Assembly: GCF_001590835.1 (NCBI RefSeq)
Contig: NZ_LTAQ01000045.1
Coordinates: 134,795 to 198,794 of the forward strand
Source: Bacillus gaemokensis
GTDB taxonomy: Bacteria; Bacillota; Bacilli; Bacillales; Bacillaceae_G
Length of the DNA: 64,000 bases
Direction of reading: 5' to 3'
A program made the position numbers and the translations under genes. This document shows positions 19,132 to 28,116 of the stretch, piece after piece. The notes under the pieces are model-generated. The model was not told where the DNA came from. It saw nothing but the letters and a program-made list of their open reading frames with translations, and did not search any database. The first letter of the stretch is position 1. The number at the start of each line of letters is the position of its first letter.

Positions 19132-20802
19132 TTATGCAAACAGTTTTTCTAGTTTTTTCTTCTCACTTTCCAATAAGTCTAATCGCTTGATTTGTAATGC
19201 CTCTTTCGGTTGATTCACATCATATAACTGATAGAAATGATGCGTACGAATATCCAATCGATTGTTTAATTGATGCCAATGGCTCCAGTGATGTGCGTCT
19301 TTTCTTGTAATATAAAGCTGCAACACTTGAGGTACCTTTTCTTTATACCCTAATCCACGACGACCAATTGTAAAGGCTGCGGATTGATGAATAGGGATGC
19401 CGAATTTCCGCATATATTTCATCTTCCCTGAGATAGAAGTGTATGCGGGATTAACTTGAAAGACAGCTACGCCTATTTTATGCGCACGCCCCAGAATCGC
19501 GCTTGTCATCTTCTCATAAGCAAACATACTCTTCATCCAATTTGCTCGCTTATTTCCATATTGATCACCTGTCTTTGATTGCGTGGTATCCAACTTCTCT
19601 ATGACAATCGGCTTGTTATACCGCTCCGCTAAGTCAACTAAACGAATGGCTTCTGCTTCGATGATTTTTGTGATTTGTCCAGTAGATTTCCACATAATCG
19701 AAAAGCGAAAGGAGCCACTTCCTTTGTAATTCCCATCCTTCGTTACATTCGCCCAAGCAAAATGATCTAGATTACAATCCACACCAATGACACCATCCGA
19801 TTTACTATAATTCGTATGAGGGTTTTCTGGCACATCGACTAAACATTTTACAATGTAATACTCCCCATGGTCTTCCACAGACCACGCAATCGGTTTTCCA
19901 TATTTTTACTTATCCTTACACTGCAATTGGTTTGTGATTACTTCTTCAATGATTTCTTTTCCATACGTGAATGTAACAGCTGGAAACATGACTCGTTTTC
20001 CTGTACTTGTCGTCATCCATAATTCCTGGTTCTCCATCACATACTGAAACACAAAGTTTCCATGTTTGGCGTCTTTACGACCAGATAGTATATGTTGTTT
20101 ATTTCGAGCACGAGAAAATAATGTTTTCCATTTATCATGGTTCTGTACGAACTCATCGATTGTAAATTGAGACCGAAACAATTTTTTACTCCCAAACACC
20201 GCACTCGGAATATGCGTTTTGTACGATTCAAGCTTCTGCGTTAAACGGTATTGCCGGTGGGTCAAAAGGCCAATTTTTGCCTGAATCCTTTTGATTTGAA
20301 CATCTAAGTACTGGTGCTCAAAAAGATATTCATTCAGCCAAATCAATGTGTCTTCTTTACGAGACAAAGAGATGACCTTGTTGTTCTTGGAGAAGCGAGT
20401 GTTTTTCGGAAACGTCATCTTTCCTTTCACACAACTTTGTTTAATTTTACGAAGGTTTGTCAGTTTTGTTCGTTCTTGTTTCAATTTCTTCTTAAGTTTC
20501 TTGATTTTCTCTTGTGTTTGTTTCTCATATATTTTCTGTAACTCCATTAAACCTGTAAACAATGCTTTTGCTTCTTGTACCGCTCTGTTGGCATAGTAAT
20601 CGTTCAATTGATAATTCCGCTTGAGAACGAGATGAAGACTATCCGCGTGCATCTTGCGGTTCCAGCGCTTTTCTCGGACGATCGTTTGAAACGCATATCG
20701 TTTCGCTCGATTAAATGTTTCGATTGTCTGTGTCAATGTATCTACTATTTCATGCGATAGATCTGTCTTATAGATCCGTTTCGAAAAATACGCTTTCTTC
20801 AC
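19132..20802 (-). pseudogene. tnpB: tnpB (IS605 OrfB family) interrupted by an in-frame TAA
   Basis: TnpB proteins are RNA-guided nucleases ancestral to Cas12. A GTG at 20802 behind GAGGTGAGAACAG opens a frame that stops at TAA 19906-19908. The same frame continues without a shift to 19132, and the total would be about 556 residues. RuvC-I (GVDCNLDHFAWANV) and RuvC-II (PIVIEKLDTT) are present. The usual CxxC zinc finger is absent, and the RuvC-III position reads IHQSAAFTIGRR, with His where Asp is expected. This occurs in one known TnpB branch, so it may be a family trait. The TAA splits the protein before RuvC, so it is probably inactive. Confidence 0.8.
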
Positions 20803-21010
20803 CTGTTCTCACCTCATTTTATTTGATAAGACAATTATACAACGAAATAAAACGTACGTTCTCATTAATTGTAATTTTCTTCAAAAAAAAAAAAAAACCG
20901 ATTCATCGCCCACCTTCACTTCGTTTAGAGGAGGAGGTCTTATCAGTTAAAATGATAAAAGAAAAGACAATTCTTTTCTTGACGTTTTTTGCTTTTATTT
21001 TACAGAATCT

Positions 21011-21038
21011 TGTAACTTTTTCATATGTATTTCGTTGT
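21011..21038 (+). promoter_or_regulatory. ECF-type promoter candidate ahead of the sigma gene
   Basis: TGTAAC, a 16-bp spacer and CGTTGT resemble the Bacillus ECF consensus (TGAAAC-N16-CGTC). It lies 24 bp ahead of the sigma-factor start, as expected for autoregulation. The leader would be short. Confidence 0.4.
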
Positions 21039-21061
21039 TATAAGTGAGGGGAGGGAAATTA

Positions 21062-21547
21062 GTGAAGGATAATCAAACATTAGAACAAATTTACAAACAA
21101 CATATTCATGATCTATTTCGCTATCTTCTCTCCCTAACAGGACATTTCCATTCAGCAGAAGATCTTATGCAAGAAACCTTCTACCGAATGCTCGTCCATA
21201 TTGACTATTATAAAGGCGAAGAAGTCAGGCCGTGGTTATTTACAATTGCCTACCATGCTTTTATTGATTGGCGGCGAAAAGAAACAAAATATAAAACAAC
21301 AACACTCGAAGACTTTCATTTGCCAAATGTGCCAAGTACAGAGAACGCCTATTTCATAAAACATGAAATTTCAAGTTGGTTACAAGGGTTACGCGCCCTT
21401 CCACTAGAAAGGCGAAACGTTTTACTATTACGAGATTACTATGGTTTCTCCTATAAAGAAATCACAGAGATGACTGGTCTCACACTAGCAAAAGTCAAAA
21501 TCGAATTGCACCGTGGCCGAAAAGAACTTCGAATCATAAAGGAGTGA
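21062..21547 (+). CDS. ECF RNA polymerase sigma factor
   Basis: A sigma-70 family protein of 161 residues with region 2 (DLFRYLLSLTG and EDLMQETFYRMLVHI) and region 4 (LPLERRNVLLLRDYYGFSYKEITEMTGL), the pattern of extracytoplasmic-function factors. I take the GTG at 21062 as start because GAGGGGAGGG precedes it. The frame itself opens at 21044. The anti-sigma gene follows after 5 bp and is probably translationally coupled. The B. subtilis counterpart cannot be named with confidence. Confidence 0.9.
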   Translation: MKDNQTLEQIYKQHIHDLFRYLLSLTGHFHSAEDLMQETFYRMLVHIDYYKGEEVRPWLFTIAYHAFIDWRRKETKYKTTTLEDFHLPNVPSTENAYFIKHEISSWLQGLRALPLERRNVLLLRDYYGFSYKEITEMTGLTLAKVKIELHRGRKELRIIKE

Positions 21548-21552
21548 TATAA

Positions 21553-22671
21553 ATGAGTTGTTCAGAATTTAAAAAGATTTGGGAGAAATATGAGAACGGC
21601 ACTCTTACACATGGAGAACAAGAAAAACTAGAAAATCATATTGAAACTTGTGCGATATGTGAAGCCTACTTAGATGAACTGCTAACTAAAACAGAGCGAG
21701 TAAAGAAAAAGCTCCCGCCACCGCCAAATCTGCAAGTACCTTTTCGAAGAATCAAATGGAAACATCGTTTGCAAACTATCGGTTTTATGCTTGCAGTTTG
21801 TATGGTCTTATATATGATTGGTGGCGTTCTATCCTCTATTTACTTTCAATTTAACAACGAACAAAAACTAAAAGAAGTTAGAGACGTACCTGCACTTGCG
21901 CTACAAGCTACAATTCCAAACGTACAGATTCGTGGTGGTGGAACACGTACAGATTCATTTTTCGGCACCCACTCTGATGTTAATTTAGTCAAAACTGTCG
22001 GAAAAAACGATGTGAGATTGGGCACATTCCAAATCAATAGCTTCTTCACCTCTATTCAAAAAAAAGAAGAATGGGACGATAAAATGGCTTATCAAAAAAG
22101 ATTATTCTTTGTGCATCCACAAGCAGAAGAAATTGGTGACCCATCCTTGAATTCAAAAAAAACGTGGGAAACTTTGCAGAAAATCCCGGATGGAACCGTT
22201 GCAGATGTGGCTATTTCTTTTGATCGTTCTTATACTTTACAAGAATTAGAATCTCTTCTTTATAGTATATTTGAAGCCCAAGAAATGCCTCCAACACCTG
22301 TTTGGTATGCATTGGATACAGGGCTCGAACAAACCGATAAGGCCTTTTTCCTATCAAAATTCGAGATATTCGGTTTTCCTAATCATTTAAGTTGGGGTAA
22401 CCTTGAAGAAAGACAATTTAAAACGAAAGAAGACGAAGTAATTGAAATGATGCATACTTTATCAAAGCACGAGGACATCGTCAAAGAGGTTGCTTGGTAC
22501 GACAATAAACCACTCGACCTATCCAAACGATATAAATATGTAAACAAGAACGGTGTAAAAGTATATGGTATCGTCATCACAGGCCCCTCAAAAGAACTAT
22601 TAAAACTCAAAAATTCTCCCCATATACGCTCTGCCGCACTTGGTAATATTGAATTTTGGAATTGGTTTTAA
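21553..22671 (+). CDS. Membrane anti-sigma factor with zinc-finger N-terminus
   Basis: The 372-residue cognate regulator. The N-terminal anti-sigma zinc domain carries HIETCAICEAY (HxxxCxxC) at residues 29-39. One transmembrane helix lies at about residues 73-96. The long extracellular part resembles the sigma-factor-regulator N and C domains found in B. cereus anti-sigma proteins. The topology suits a signal-controlled membrane tether for the upstream sigma factor. AAAGGAG precedes the ATG. Targets and the activating signal are unknown. Confidence 0.85.
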   Translation: MSCSEFKKIWEKYENGTLTHGEQEKLENHIETCAICEAYLDELLTKTERVKKKLPPPPNLQVPFRRIKWKHRLQTIGFMLAVCMVLYMIGGVLSSIYFQFNNEQKLKEVRDVPALALQATIPNVQIRGGGTRTDSFFGTHSDVNLVKTVGKNDVRLGTFQINSFFTSIQKKEEWDDKMAYQKRLFFVHPQAEEIGDPSLNSKKTWETLQKIPDGTVADVAISFDRSYTLQELESLLYSIFEAQEMPPTPVWYALDTGLEQTDKAFFLSKFEIFGFPNHLSWGNLEERQFKTKEDEVIEMMHTLSKHEDIVKEVAWYDNKPLDLSKRYKYVNKNGVKVYGIVITGPSKELLKLKNSPHIRSAALGNIEFWNWF

Positions 22672-22680
22672 CATATTTCC

Positions 22681-22721
22681 CATCATAAAAACCCACTCGG
22701 AAAAAGTGGGTTTTTATGATG
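22681..22721. terminator. Bidirectional terminator
   Basis: Perfect 17-bp arms (CATCATAAAAACCCACT and its complement) with a 7-nt loop lie between the converging anti-sigma and phosphoesterase genes. Confidence 0.9.
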
Positions 22722-22753
22722 AAAGAGTATATATTTTTCTTATTTCTTCTAAA

Positions 22754-23863
22754 TCACCCAAACGTAACCTCTATCTGAATAATCTCTGACCGACTACCAA
22801 GCCTTAGCGGGGGTCCCCAAAATCCAAATCCCGAAGAAACAATTGCATGAAATGCTTCTTTTTGTGCATATCCCCAGTCTAATTCATACATCCGTTTCGT
22901 AATCAAATGGTTAGGCGCCATTTGCCCTCTATGTGTATGACCGGATAGTAATAAATCGACACCTGATGCCTCTGCTTGTTTTAATTCAAACGGTTGATGA
23001 TCCATCGCGATAACAGGAAGCGATTTATCAACTGTACTCATTAATTCTTCAAAACTTTGGCGATCTCGCTCTGTTTTATCTCTTCTTCCAACAAGATAAA
23101 AACTATCTTCTATCTTGATTACTTCATCTAAAAGGATATGAACGTCAATCTTATCCATCTCTTGTAAAAATTCAGGAATTGCCTTGCCGTAATATTCATG
23201 ATTTCCGAGTACTCCGTATACACCTAATGGAGCGTGCATTTGCTTCATAATTTGTCCCATGTTTTTCTTAATGAATACTCCTGGATGATCATCAATGATA
23301 TCTCCAGGTAGTAAAATCATGTCCGGTTTCATTTCATTTACATGATGGACTAATCTTTTTAAATGAGAAACACCTGATAATTTACCAAAGTGCATATCAG
23401 AAGCCATTGCAATGCGAAGAGTTTTACGCTCCTTCATTTCTTTCGGTATATGTATCTCATATTTTCGAACAACTGGACTATACGCATTAAATGTTCCATA
23501 ACCAAAGATGAAAATGAACATGCTAAGAGTAACGATTCCTGTCCAAATAATAGCCGTTTCTACCTGCACTGATAATAACCGTAAAATAAACACCGTTATA
23601 TCAGCTAGTGGCAATAATATAAGCGCGTATTGTATGACCGCAAACCAATATGAGCCAATTGTTCGTAAGAAAGGAAGAAACTTAAACACTTGAACAACTA
23701 AATACGCATACGAGAAGAGACCAACCAATAAGGCATAGTATCCCCAAGACTCCCAGCCAAAGAGCGTGCTTAGCCACACCCAGCCATTCCATCCGATATA
23801 AAACATCAGTAATGTGTATATGATAAAAATAGTAGTTATATTCAAATATCGTCTTATTTTCAC
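22754..23863 (-). CDS. Membrane metallophosphoesterase, YpbG-like
   Basis: A 369-residue protein with four N-terminal membrane helices (about residues 5-130) followed by a calcineurin-like phosphoesterase domain. Metal-site motifs are complete: ASDMHFG (about residue 154), LLPGDIIDD, GVLGNHEYYG, MDHQPF and SGHTHRGQ. It therefore should hydrolyse a phosphoester at the membrane. The substrate is not known. The start GTG at 23863 has GGAGGC upstream. It is monocistronic and shares its 3' terminator with the converging sigma operon. Confidence 0.88.
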   Translation of the reverse strand: MKIRRYLNITTIFIIYTLLMFYIGWNGWVWLSTLFGWESWGYYALLVGLFSYAYLVVQVFKFLPFLRTIGSYWFAVIQYALILLPLADITVFILRLLSVQVETAIIWTGIVTLSMFIFIFGYGTFNAYSPVVRKYEIHIPKEMKERKTLRIAMASDMHFGKLSGVSHLKRLVHHVNEMKPDMILLPGDIIDDHPGVFIKKNMGQIMKQMHAPLGVYGVLGNHEYYGKAIPEFLQEMDKIDVHILLDEVIKIEDSFYLVGRRDKTERDRQSFEELMSTVDKSLPVIAMDHQPFELKQAEASGVDLLLSGHTHRGQMAPNHLITKRMYELDWGYAQKEAFHAIVSSGFGFWGPPLRLGSRSEIIQIEVTFG

Positions 23864-24051
23864 AGAATGCCTCCTCTATTATTTCTTTCATTATAACCTG
23901 CAATCCATGTATACCGTGAATATTACGCATCATAAGATACTTACTAAGTTTATACCCCTAACTCTAACTTCAAACTTAATCTTTCTCACAAAATAGTAGA
24001 AAAATAAAACGAACCATCGTTTATAGATGATTCGCCTCCATTTCCAATATA

Positions 24052-24875
24052 TTAAATAACAAAATCCTCTGGAATGAATACCTTCACTTCTTTTGGATGT
24101 ACATATACAACTTCACCAACTTGAATCTGTAGCTGTATGAACTGTTCCTTACTAATCTCTGCTTCCAAATACTCTTCTGTCCCCTCGCGTCTTAACTCCA
24201 CATATACAACAGGGCCAACAGCATGTGAATATGTTACTTTTGCAGAAATGGCATCTACACTTTGTTTTGTCCGTGTAATCGATAAGTCGTGTGGTCGTAC
24301 ATATGCAATTGCATCCGTATCAGAAACATGCGTATGTTCTGGTGCTTCTAGTTCAATCGAACCTAAATTCAACTTCCCTTTATGGACACGTCCATGGAAT
24401 AAGTTCACATTCCCTAAAAAATCATATACAAATGGACTCGCTGGATTATCATACACTTCTTCTGGTGTTCCCATTTGTTCAATACGCCCTTCGTTCATCA
24501 CAACAATCCGATCCGCAACATCTAACGCTTCCTCTTGGTCATGTGTAACGAATACGCTAATGCAAGTGTTACAACATCCGCTTCTAAACCATCAATAACG
24601 GAACGTGCTTGACTACCTGACCCTCCGTGCGATTGCTTCACTGTTACGGTTTGACCAGATTTCTCTTTCCAATACTTCGCAAAATCTTTATTAAAATCTT
24701 GATACAATTCACGAGTCGGATCATATGAAACATTTAACAGTTCAATTGATTTTTTCTCCTGCCCCGATTCTGACTTACTAGTGGATGTTGTCGATGCACA
24801 CCCCGACAAAAGAACAAATGCCGATAACAACACACCTGCACTTTTTGTAATTGATGCCTTACCCCACAGTTTCAT
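24052..24875 (-). pseudogene. Fused remnant of a sulfate ABC transporter: start of sbp joined to the end of cysA
   Basis: The frame from ATG 24875 (behind GGGGGATT) encodes a lipoprotein signal with the lipobox LLSGCAS and about 108 residues of a sulfate-binding protein. It reaches [13 protein letters not shown] and then runs out of frame to a stop at 24522. From about 24552 a different frame reads [20 protein letters not shown] and continues for about 166 residues as the end of the CysA ATPase, including its TOBE-like tail. The middle of the operon (rest of sbp, two permeases, CysA Walker A) is gone, probably by one deletion of about 3 kb. No functional transporter can be made. Confidence 0.85.
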
Positions 24876-24897
24876 CAATAAATCCCCCTTGTTTTGT

Positions 24898-24975
24898 ACA
24901 ATAGAAAAAAGGCCCACAATCCATTCACAAAGTGAACGTTGTGCGCCTTCAGTTTCTCTGATTAGTTTCTATTGT
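24898..24975 (-). promoter_or_regulatory. Structured leader with terminator hairpin ahead of sbp'
   Basis: On the minus strand ACAATAGAAA (24966-24975) pairs with TTTCTATTGT (24898-24907). Inside lies a terminator-like hairpin, AAGGC-g-CACAA...TTGTG-g-GCCTT (24909-24949), with a T run. It ends about 20 nt before the ribosome site, so it may be an attenuator. It does not match the S-box or T-box consensus. Confidence 0.45.
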
Positions 24976-24995
24976 ATTTTGTTTAATTTCCTTTC

Positions 24996-25024
24996 ATTGT
25001 AATTTAATAATTCTTATATGTCAA
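24996..25024 (-). promoter_or_regulatory. Sigma-A promoter for the sbp/cysA remnant
   Basis: On the minus strand TTGACA and TACAAT are separated by 17 bp, a near-consensus promoter. It survives although the operon behind it is deleted. Confidence 0.7.
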
Positions 25025-25051
25025 CTCGGAATTAAGTTGTTTACAATTCAC

Positions 25052-25078
25052 TATTACTCTGCAAATAGCGAGACAAAT
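25052..25078 (-). repeat. Short bcr1-like end fragment
   Basis: About 27 bp (TTTGTCTCGCTATTTGCAG on the minus strand) resembles the first bases of the bcr1 copies at 31134 and 49714. No second end is present nearby. Probably a decayed remnant. Confidence 0.35.
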
Positions 25079-25080
25079 GA

Positions 25081-25127
25081 AAAGCTACGTCTTCACATAA
25101 CAACTCATCATGTAGAGACATAGCTTT
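25081..25127 (-). terminator. lcfB terminator candidate
   Basis: AAAGCTA-n-GTCT pairs with AGAC-n-TAGCTTT around a loop of about 23 nt, roughly 100 bp past the lcfB stop. Confidence 0.5.
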
Positions 25128-25225
25128 TTATAAACATATATTTTTTATTACCGTACAATCAAATTACATGTATAAACAACTTTATTTTTCATCTGATAAA
25201 ATTCATTACTTTTATTACATACTCA

Positions 25226-26758
25226 CTATACCTGCATTGCCTTCTCTCTCAAAGCTCTTCTCAGCAATTTACCTGTTGTATTCTTTGGTAATTCTTCCAA
25301 GAACTCGATACTTTTTGGCACTTTATATTTCGCAAGGTGTAAAGAACAATAATGCATCAGTTCCTCTTCTGTGACAACTCCTTGTTTCAGAACAGCATAC
25401 GCCCGTACCGCTTCGCCTAAATTCTCATCTGGAACACCAATTACAACAACTTCCGCAACCATCTCATGTTGATATAGCACTTCTTCTACTTCGCGAGGAT
25501 ATACATTATAGCCACCTACAAGGACAATATCCTTTTTACGGTCAACAATATAAAAATAACCTTCTTCATCCATTTTCGCTAAATCACCTGTATATAACCA
25601 TCCATCACGAAGCGTTGCCGCTGTATCTTCAGGTGCATTATAATAGCCCTTCATAACATTTGGACCACGAACAATCAGTTCGCCTACTTCACCGACAGAA
25701 ACTTCTTCGCCAAGCTCATTGACGATTTTATTTTCTACATGCCAAATATTTGTACCAATTGATCCTGGTTTACGCGGACGATCTAACGGATTAAAGCAAG
25801 TAACTGGTGAAGCCTCTGACAATCCATATCCTTCTGAAACAATAACTCCAAAGCGATTTTCAAAGTTTTTCAAAAGGGCAACGGGCATAGAAGCACCACC
25901 GGAAATACAGAGCCTAAGTGTTTGAACATCCTCCGCACTTGCTTCCTCATATAAATATAAATAATTATACATCGTCGGTACCCCAGCAAAGATTGTCGGC
26001 TCATATGTACGACAAATACGAAATACTTCTTTTGGACTAAACTTTGGTAACATTAAAATCGTCGCCCCATTAATAATTGGCGCATTCACTGCAACCGTTA
26101 AACAAAACACATGAAACATTGGAAGTGCCGCAACAATACGGTCTTCCCCTGTATATTGTAAATACGACGCTACATCGCTAGCATTACTGTATAAATTTTT
26201 ATGTGTTAACATAGCCCCTTTTGGTTTTCCTGTTGTGCCTGAAGTGTATAAAATAACCGCTACATCTTCTTCATCTAGCTCAGGACCTTCGTAGAATAGA
26301 TCTCCAGTTCCTACGAGACTAGTAAACGTTTTCATTTTTTCACTTTCTGTATGATTGAAATCTGATGAGGTTTCACATATGATGATATGTTCAAGTGAAG
26401 GAAGTCTTGTTGTAAGAGATTGTATAACAGGTAGAAGGACGTCGAGTGTGATGATTGTTTTTACATCTCCATTTTGTAAAATATAATGCATTTCATCTGC
26501 TGTATAAATTGGATTAATAGGAATGACAGTTGCTCCAGTTTTCATCGTTCCATATAGCCCAACTAAAAAATGTGGTGAATTACCTACAACTAATGCGACA
26601 TTGTCCCCTTTTCCAATGCCCATTTTTGCTAAATTACTAGAAAACCTCGTGACCATTTTGTTTAATTGGTCATACGAGACCGACTGATCCATAAAAATAT
26701 ACGCCGGTTTCTCTCCTTTCTTTGTTGCTGTTTCAGCTAAAGATTGAACGAGATTCAC
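25226..26758 (-). CDS. lcfB: Long-chain-fatty-acid-CoA ligase
   Basis: A 510-residue ANL-superfamily enzyme that activates fatty acids with ATP and CoA. The AMP-binding core VILYTSGTTGKPKGAMLTH is at about residue 170. The motifs EGYGLSEASP, GWLYTGDLAKMDEEGYFYIVDR and the C-terminal catalytic Lys in PKNTTGKLLRR are complete. The gene starts with GTG behind AAGGTGGGG. Its B. subtilis counterpart (yhfL/lcfB) also lies near lplJ and yhfI, supporting the call. An inverted repeat at 26778-26805 may control it. Substrate chain length is inferred from family only. Confidence 0.92.
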   Translation of the reverse strand: MNLVQSLAETATKKGEKPAYIFMDQSVSYDQLNKMVTRFSSNLAKMGIGKGDNVALVVGNSPHFLVGLYGTMKTGATVIPINPIYTADEMHYILQNGDVKTIITLDVLLPVIQSLTTRLPSLEHIIICETSSDFNHTESEKMKTFTSLVGTGDLFYEGPELDEEDVAVILYTSGTTGKPKGAMLTHKNLYSNASDVASYLQYTGEDRIVAALPMFHVFCLTVAVNAPIINGATILMLPKFSPKEVFRICRTYEPTIFAGVPTMYNYLYLYEEASAEDVQTLRLCISGGASMPVALLKNFENRFGVIVSEGYGLSEASPVTCFNPLDRPRKPGSIGTNIWHVENKIVNELGEEVSVGEVGELIVRGPNVMKGYYNAPEDTAATLRDGWLYTGDLAKMDEEGYFYIVDRKKDIVLVGGYNVYPREVEEVLYQHEMVAEVVVIGVPDENLGEAVRAYAVLKQGVVTEEELMHYCSLHLAKYKVPKSIEFLEELPKNTTGKLLRRALREKAMQV

Positions 26759-26777
26759 ACAAACCCCACCTTTATAA

Positions 26778-26805
26778 AATTTAGAAAATTTAAAAATTCT
26801 AAATT
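26778..26805. promoter_or_regulatory. Inverted repeat upstream of lcfB, possible operator
   Basis: AATTTAGAA and TTCTAAATT form perfect 9-bp arms around a 10-bp A/T spacer, 20 bp ahead of the lcfB start. Base composition alone makes such repeats more likely here. Confidence 0.35.
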
Positions 26806-26856
26806 AATTATATTAAAAGAAAATTAAAGTAGCAAGTGATATTCAATTAAATGAAT

Positions 26857-26955
26857 ATAAAGTGAGACTTTAATCAGTGAAAAAGCTTCAGCCCTTCACA
26901 GGTTATTAGTCGAACCAACCGGGCATTTACAGACGGTTTCCCTCATTCGCTTTCT
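26857..26955 (-). repeat. Degraded bcr1-type repeat
   Basis: Starting with ATAAA, about 95 bp align with the intact bcr1 at 31134 (AGACTTTAATCAGTG and AACCGGGCATTT blocks). The other end is lost. It lies between lcfB and the lplJ terminator. Confidence 0.6.
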
Positions 26956-27077
26956 ATATTTTTAACTACATTTTTTTATGACATTACGGTTGCCAGTTCA
27001 TGCGAGAGAAATGAGCATTCATTCATTTTTCAACCCAAGTTTGTACATATTGTTTTTATGCACCCTTTTAGAACAAC

Positions 27078-27110
27078 ATAAAAAACGATCATACAAATCG
27101 TATGACCGTT
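27078..27110 (-). terminator. lplJ terminator
   Basis: AACGGTCATAC pairs with GTATGATCGTT (one mismatch), followed on the minus strand by TTTTT. Confidence 0.8.
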
Positions 27111-27117
27111 CTTCCTT

Positions 27118-28107
27118 TTAGAAGAATAAAGTTAAGAAATCTTCTTTTGTTATATTACCAAAGTAGCGTTTTACATCTACATCTTCTAAAGCAGTAGCAA
27201 AAGCTTCTTTGTCAAACTGTACCCCTGTTAAACGCTCTTCAATATCATGAACATCTAGGGCGCCGAAGAAATCACCGTATACTTTACATTCCGTTACTGT
27301 TCCTTTTGTTACCTCTAGACGAACATCAACTTGTCCAACTGGGAAACGGTGCGAATGTTGTAAGTTGAATTTAGGAGACTTCCCATAGTTCCAATCCCAA
27401 TTGCGGTAGCGTTCTTCAGAAATTTTATAAATTTCTTTCCAATCCTCTTCTGTTAACTCGTATGTTGGAACTTCTGTTTCTCCTTCAAAAATCGTTGCAA
27501 GAAGAAGCTGTTTAAACTCTTCTGTTGTCATTTTTTCATTTAAAAATTCCGTAATATTCGCCACGCGGCTACGGATTGATTTGATTCCTTTTGATTGAAT
27601 CTTATCCATTTTCACTTTCAGTGCAGATACAACGTGATCGATTTCAGAATCAAACAGTAATGTACCGTGACTAAACATACGACCTTTCGTTGAAAACTGC
27701 GCGTTACCTGAAATTTTTCTACCTTCAGCTAAAATATCATTACGGCCGCTTAATTCAGCATTTACACCTAATTTTCCAAGCGCTTTTGTAACAGGTTCTG
27801 TGAACTTTTTAAAGTTATGAAAACTGTCTCCATCATCTTTCGTAATAAAGCTGAAGTTTAAGTTTCCTAAATCATGATACACAGCACCGCCGCCGGATAA
27901 ACGTCTTACAACATGGATGCCTTTTTCTTTCACATAATCAGCATTAATTTCTTCCACTGTATTTTGGTTTTTTCCAATGATAATGGAAGGTTCATTAATG
28001 TAAAACAGTAAGTATGTTTCATTAATATCTAAGTTTTTCACACAGTATTCTTCAATTGCTAAGTTAATCGTAGGATCTGTAATCCCTTTATTATCAATAA
28101 ATAACAT
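27118..28107 (-). CDS. lplJ: Lipoate-protein ligase LplJ
   Basis: LplJ uses ATP to attach scavenged lipoate to 2-oxoacid dehydrogenase and GcvH proteins. The 329-residue product has the N-terminal BPL/LplA catalytic domain with VRRLSGGGAVYHDLGNLNFS near residue 68 and the SGNAQF motif near residue 132. A C-terminal accessory domain covers about residues 240-329. GAGGTGATAAC precedes the ATG. It follows yhfI by 9 bp and its ribosome site overlaps the yhfI end, so the two are co-transcribed, as in B. subtilis. Confidence 0.94.
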   Translation of the reverse strand: MLFIDNKGITDPTINLAIEEYCVKNLDINETYLLFYINEPSIIIGKNQNTVEEINADYVKEKGIHVVRRLSGGGAVYHDLGNLNFSFITKDDGDSFHNFKKFTEPVTKALGKLGVNAELSGRNDILAEGRKISGNAQFSTKGRMFSHGTLLFDSEIDHVVSALKVKMDKIQSKGIKSIRSRVANITEFLNEKMTTEEFKQLLLATIFEGETEVPTYELTEEDWKEIYKISEERYRNWDWNYGKSPKFNLQHSHRFPVGQVDVRLEVTKGTVTECKVYGDFFGALDVHDIEERLTGVQFDKEAFATALEDVDVKRYFGNITKEDFLTLFF

Positions 28108-28116
28108 GTTATCACC

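Larger units (their letters stand above)
18855..20945 (-). mobile_element. IS605/IS1341-type element carrying tnpB only
   Basis: A palindromic right end near 18860, a broken tnpB and a left end near 20905-20945 make up a roughly 2.1-kb element. In element orientation the left end holds a CCTCCTCCTC/GAAGGTGGG imperfect hairpin. No tnpA (Y1 transposase) gene is present, so the copy could only move with help in trans. The precise left boundary and TAM cannot be fixed by eye. Confidence 0.7.

Noticed and set aside
18854-19213. 119-codon plus-strand frame over the TnpB right end
   Set aside because: It is antisense to the omega-RNA region and the tnpB 3' end, without coding features.
24898-25024. 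SAM (S-box) riboswitch ahead of sbp'
   Set aside because: The leader is too short and lacks the conserved S-box core. Only a terminator-type hairpin and an outer stem are seen.
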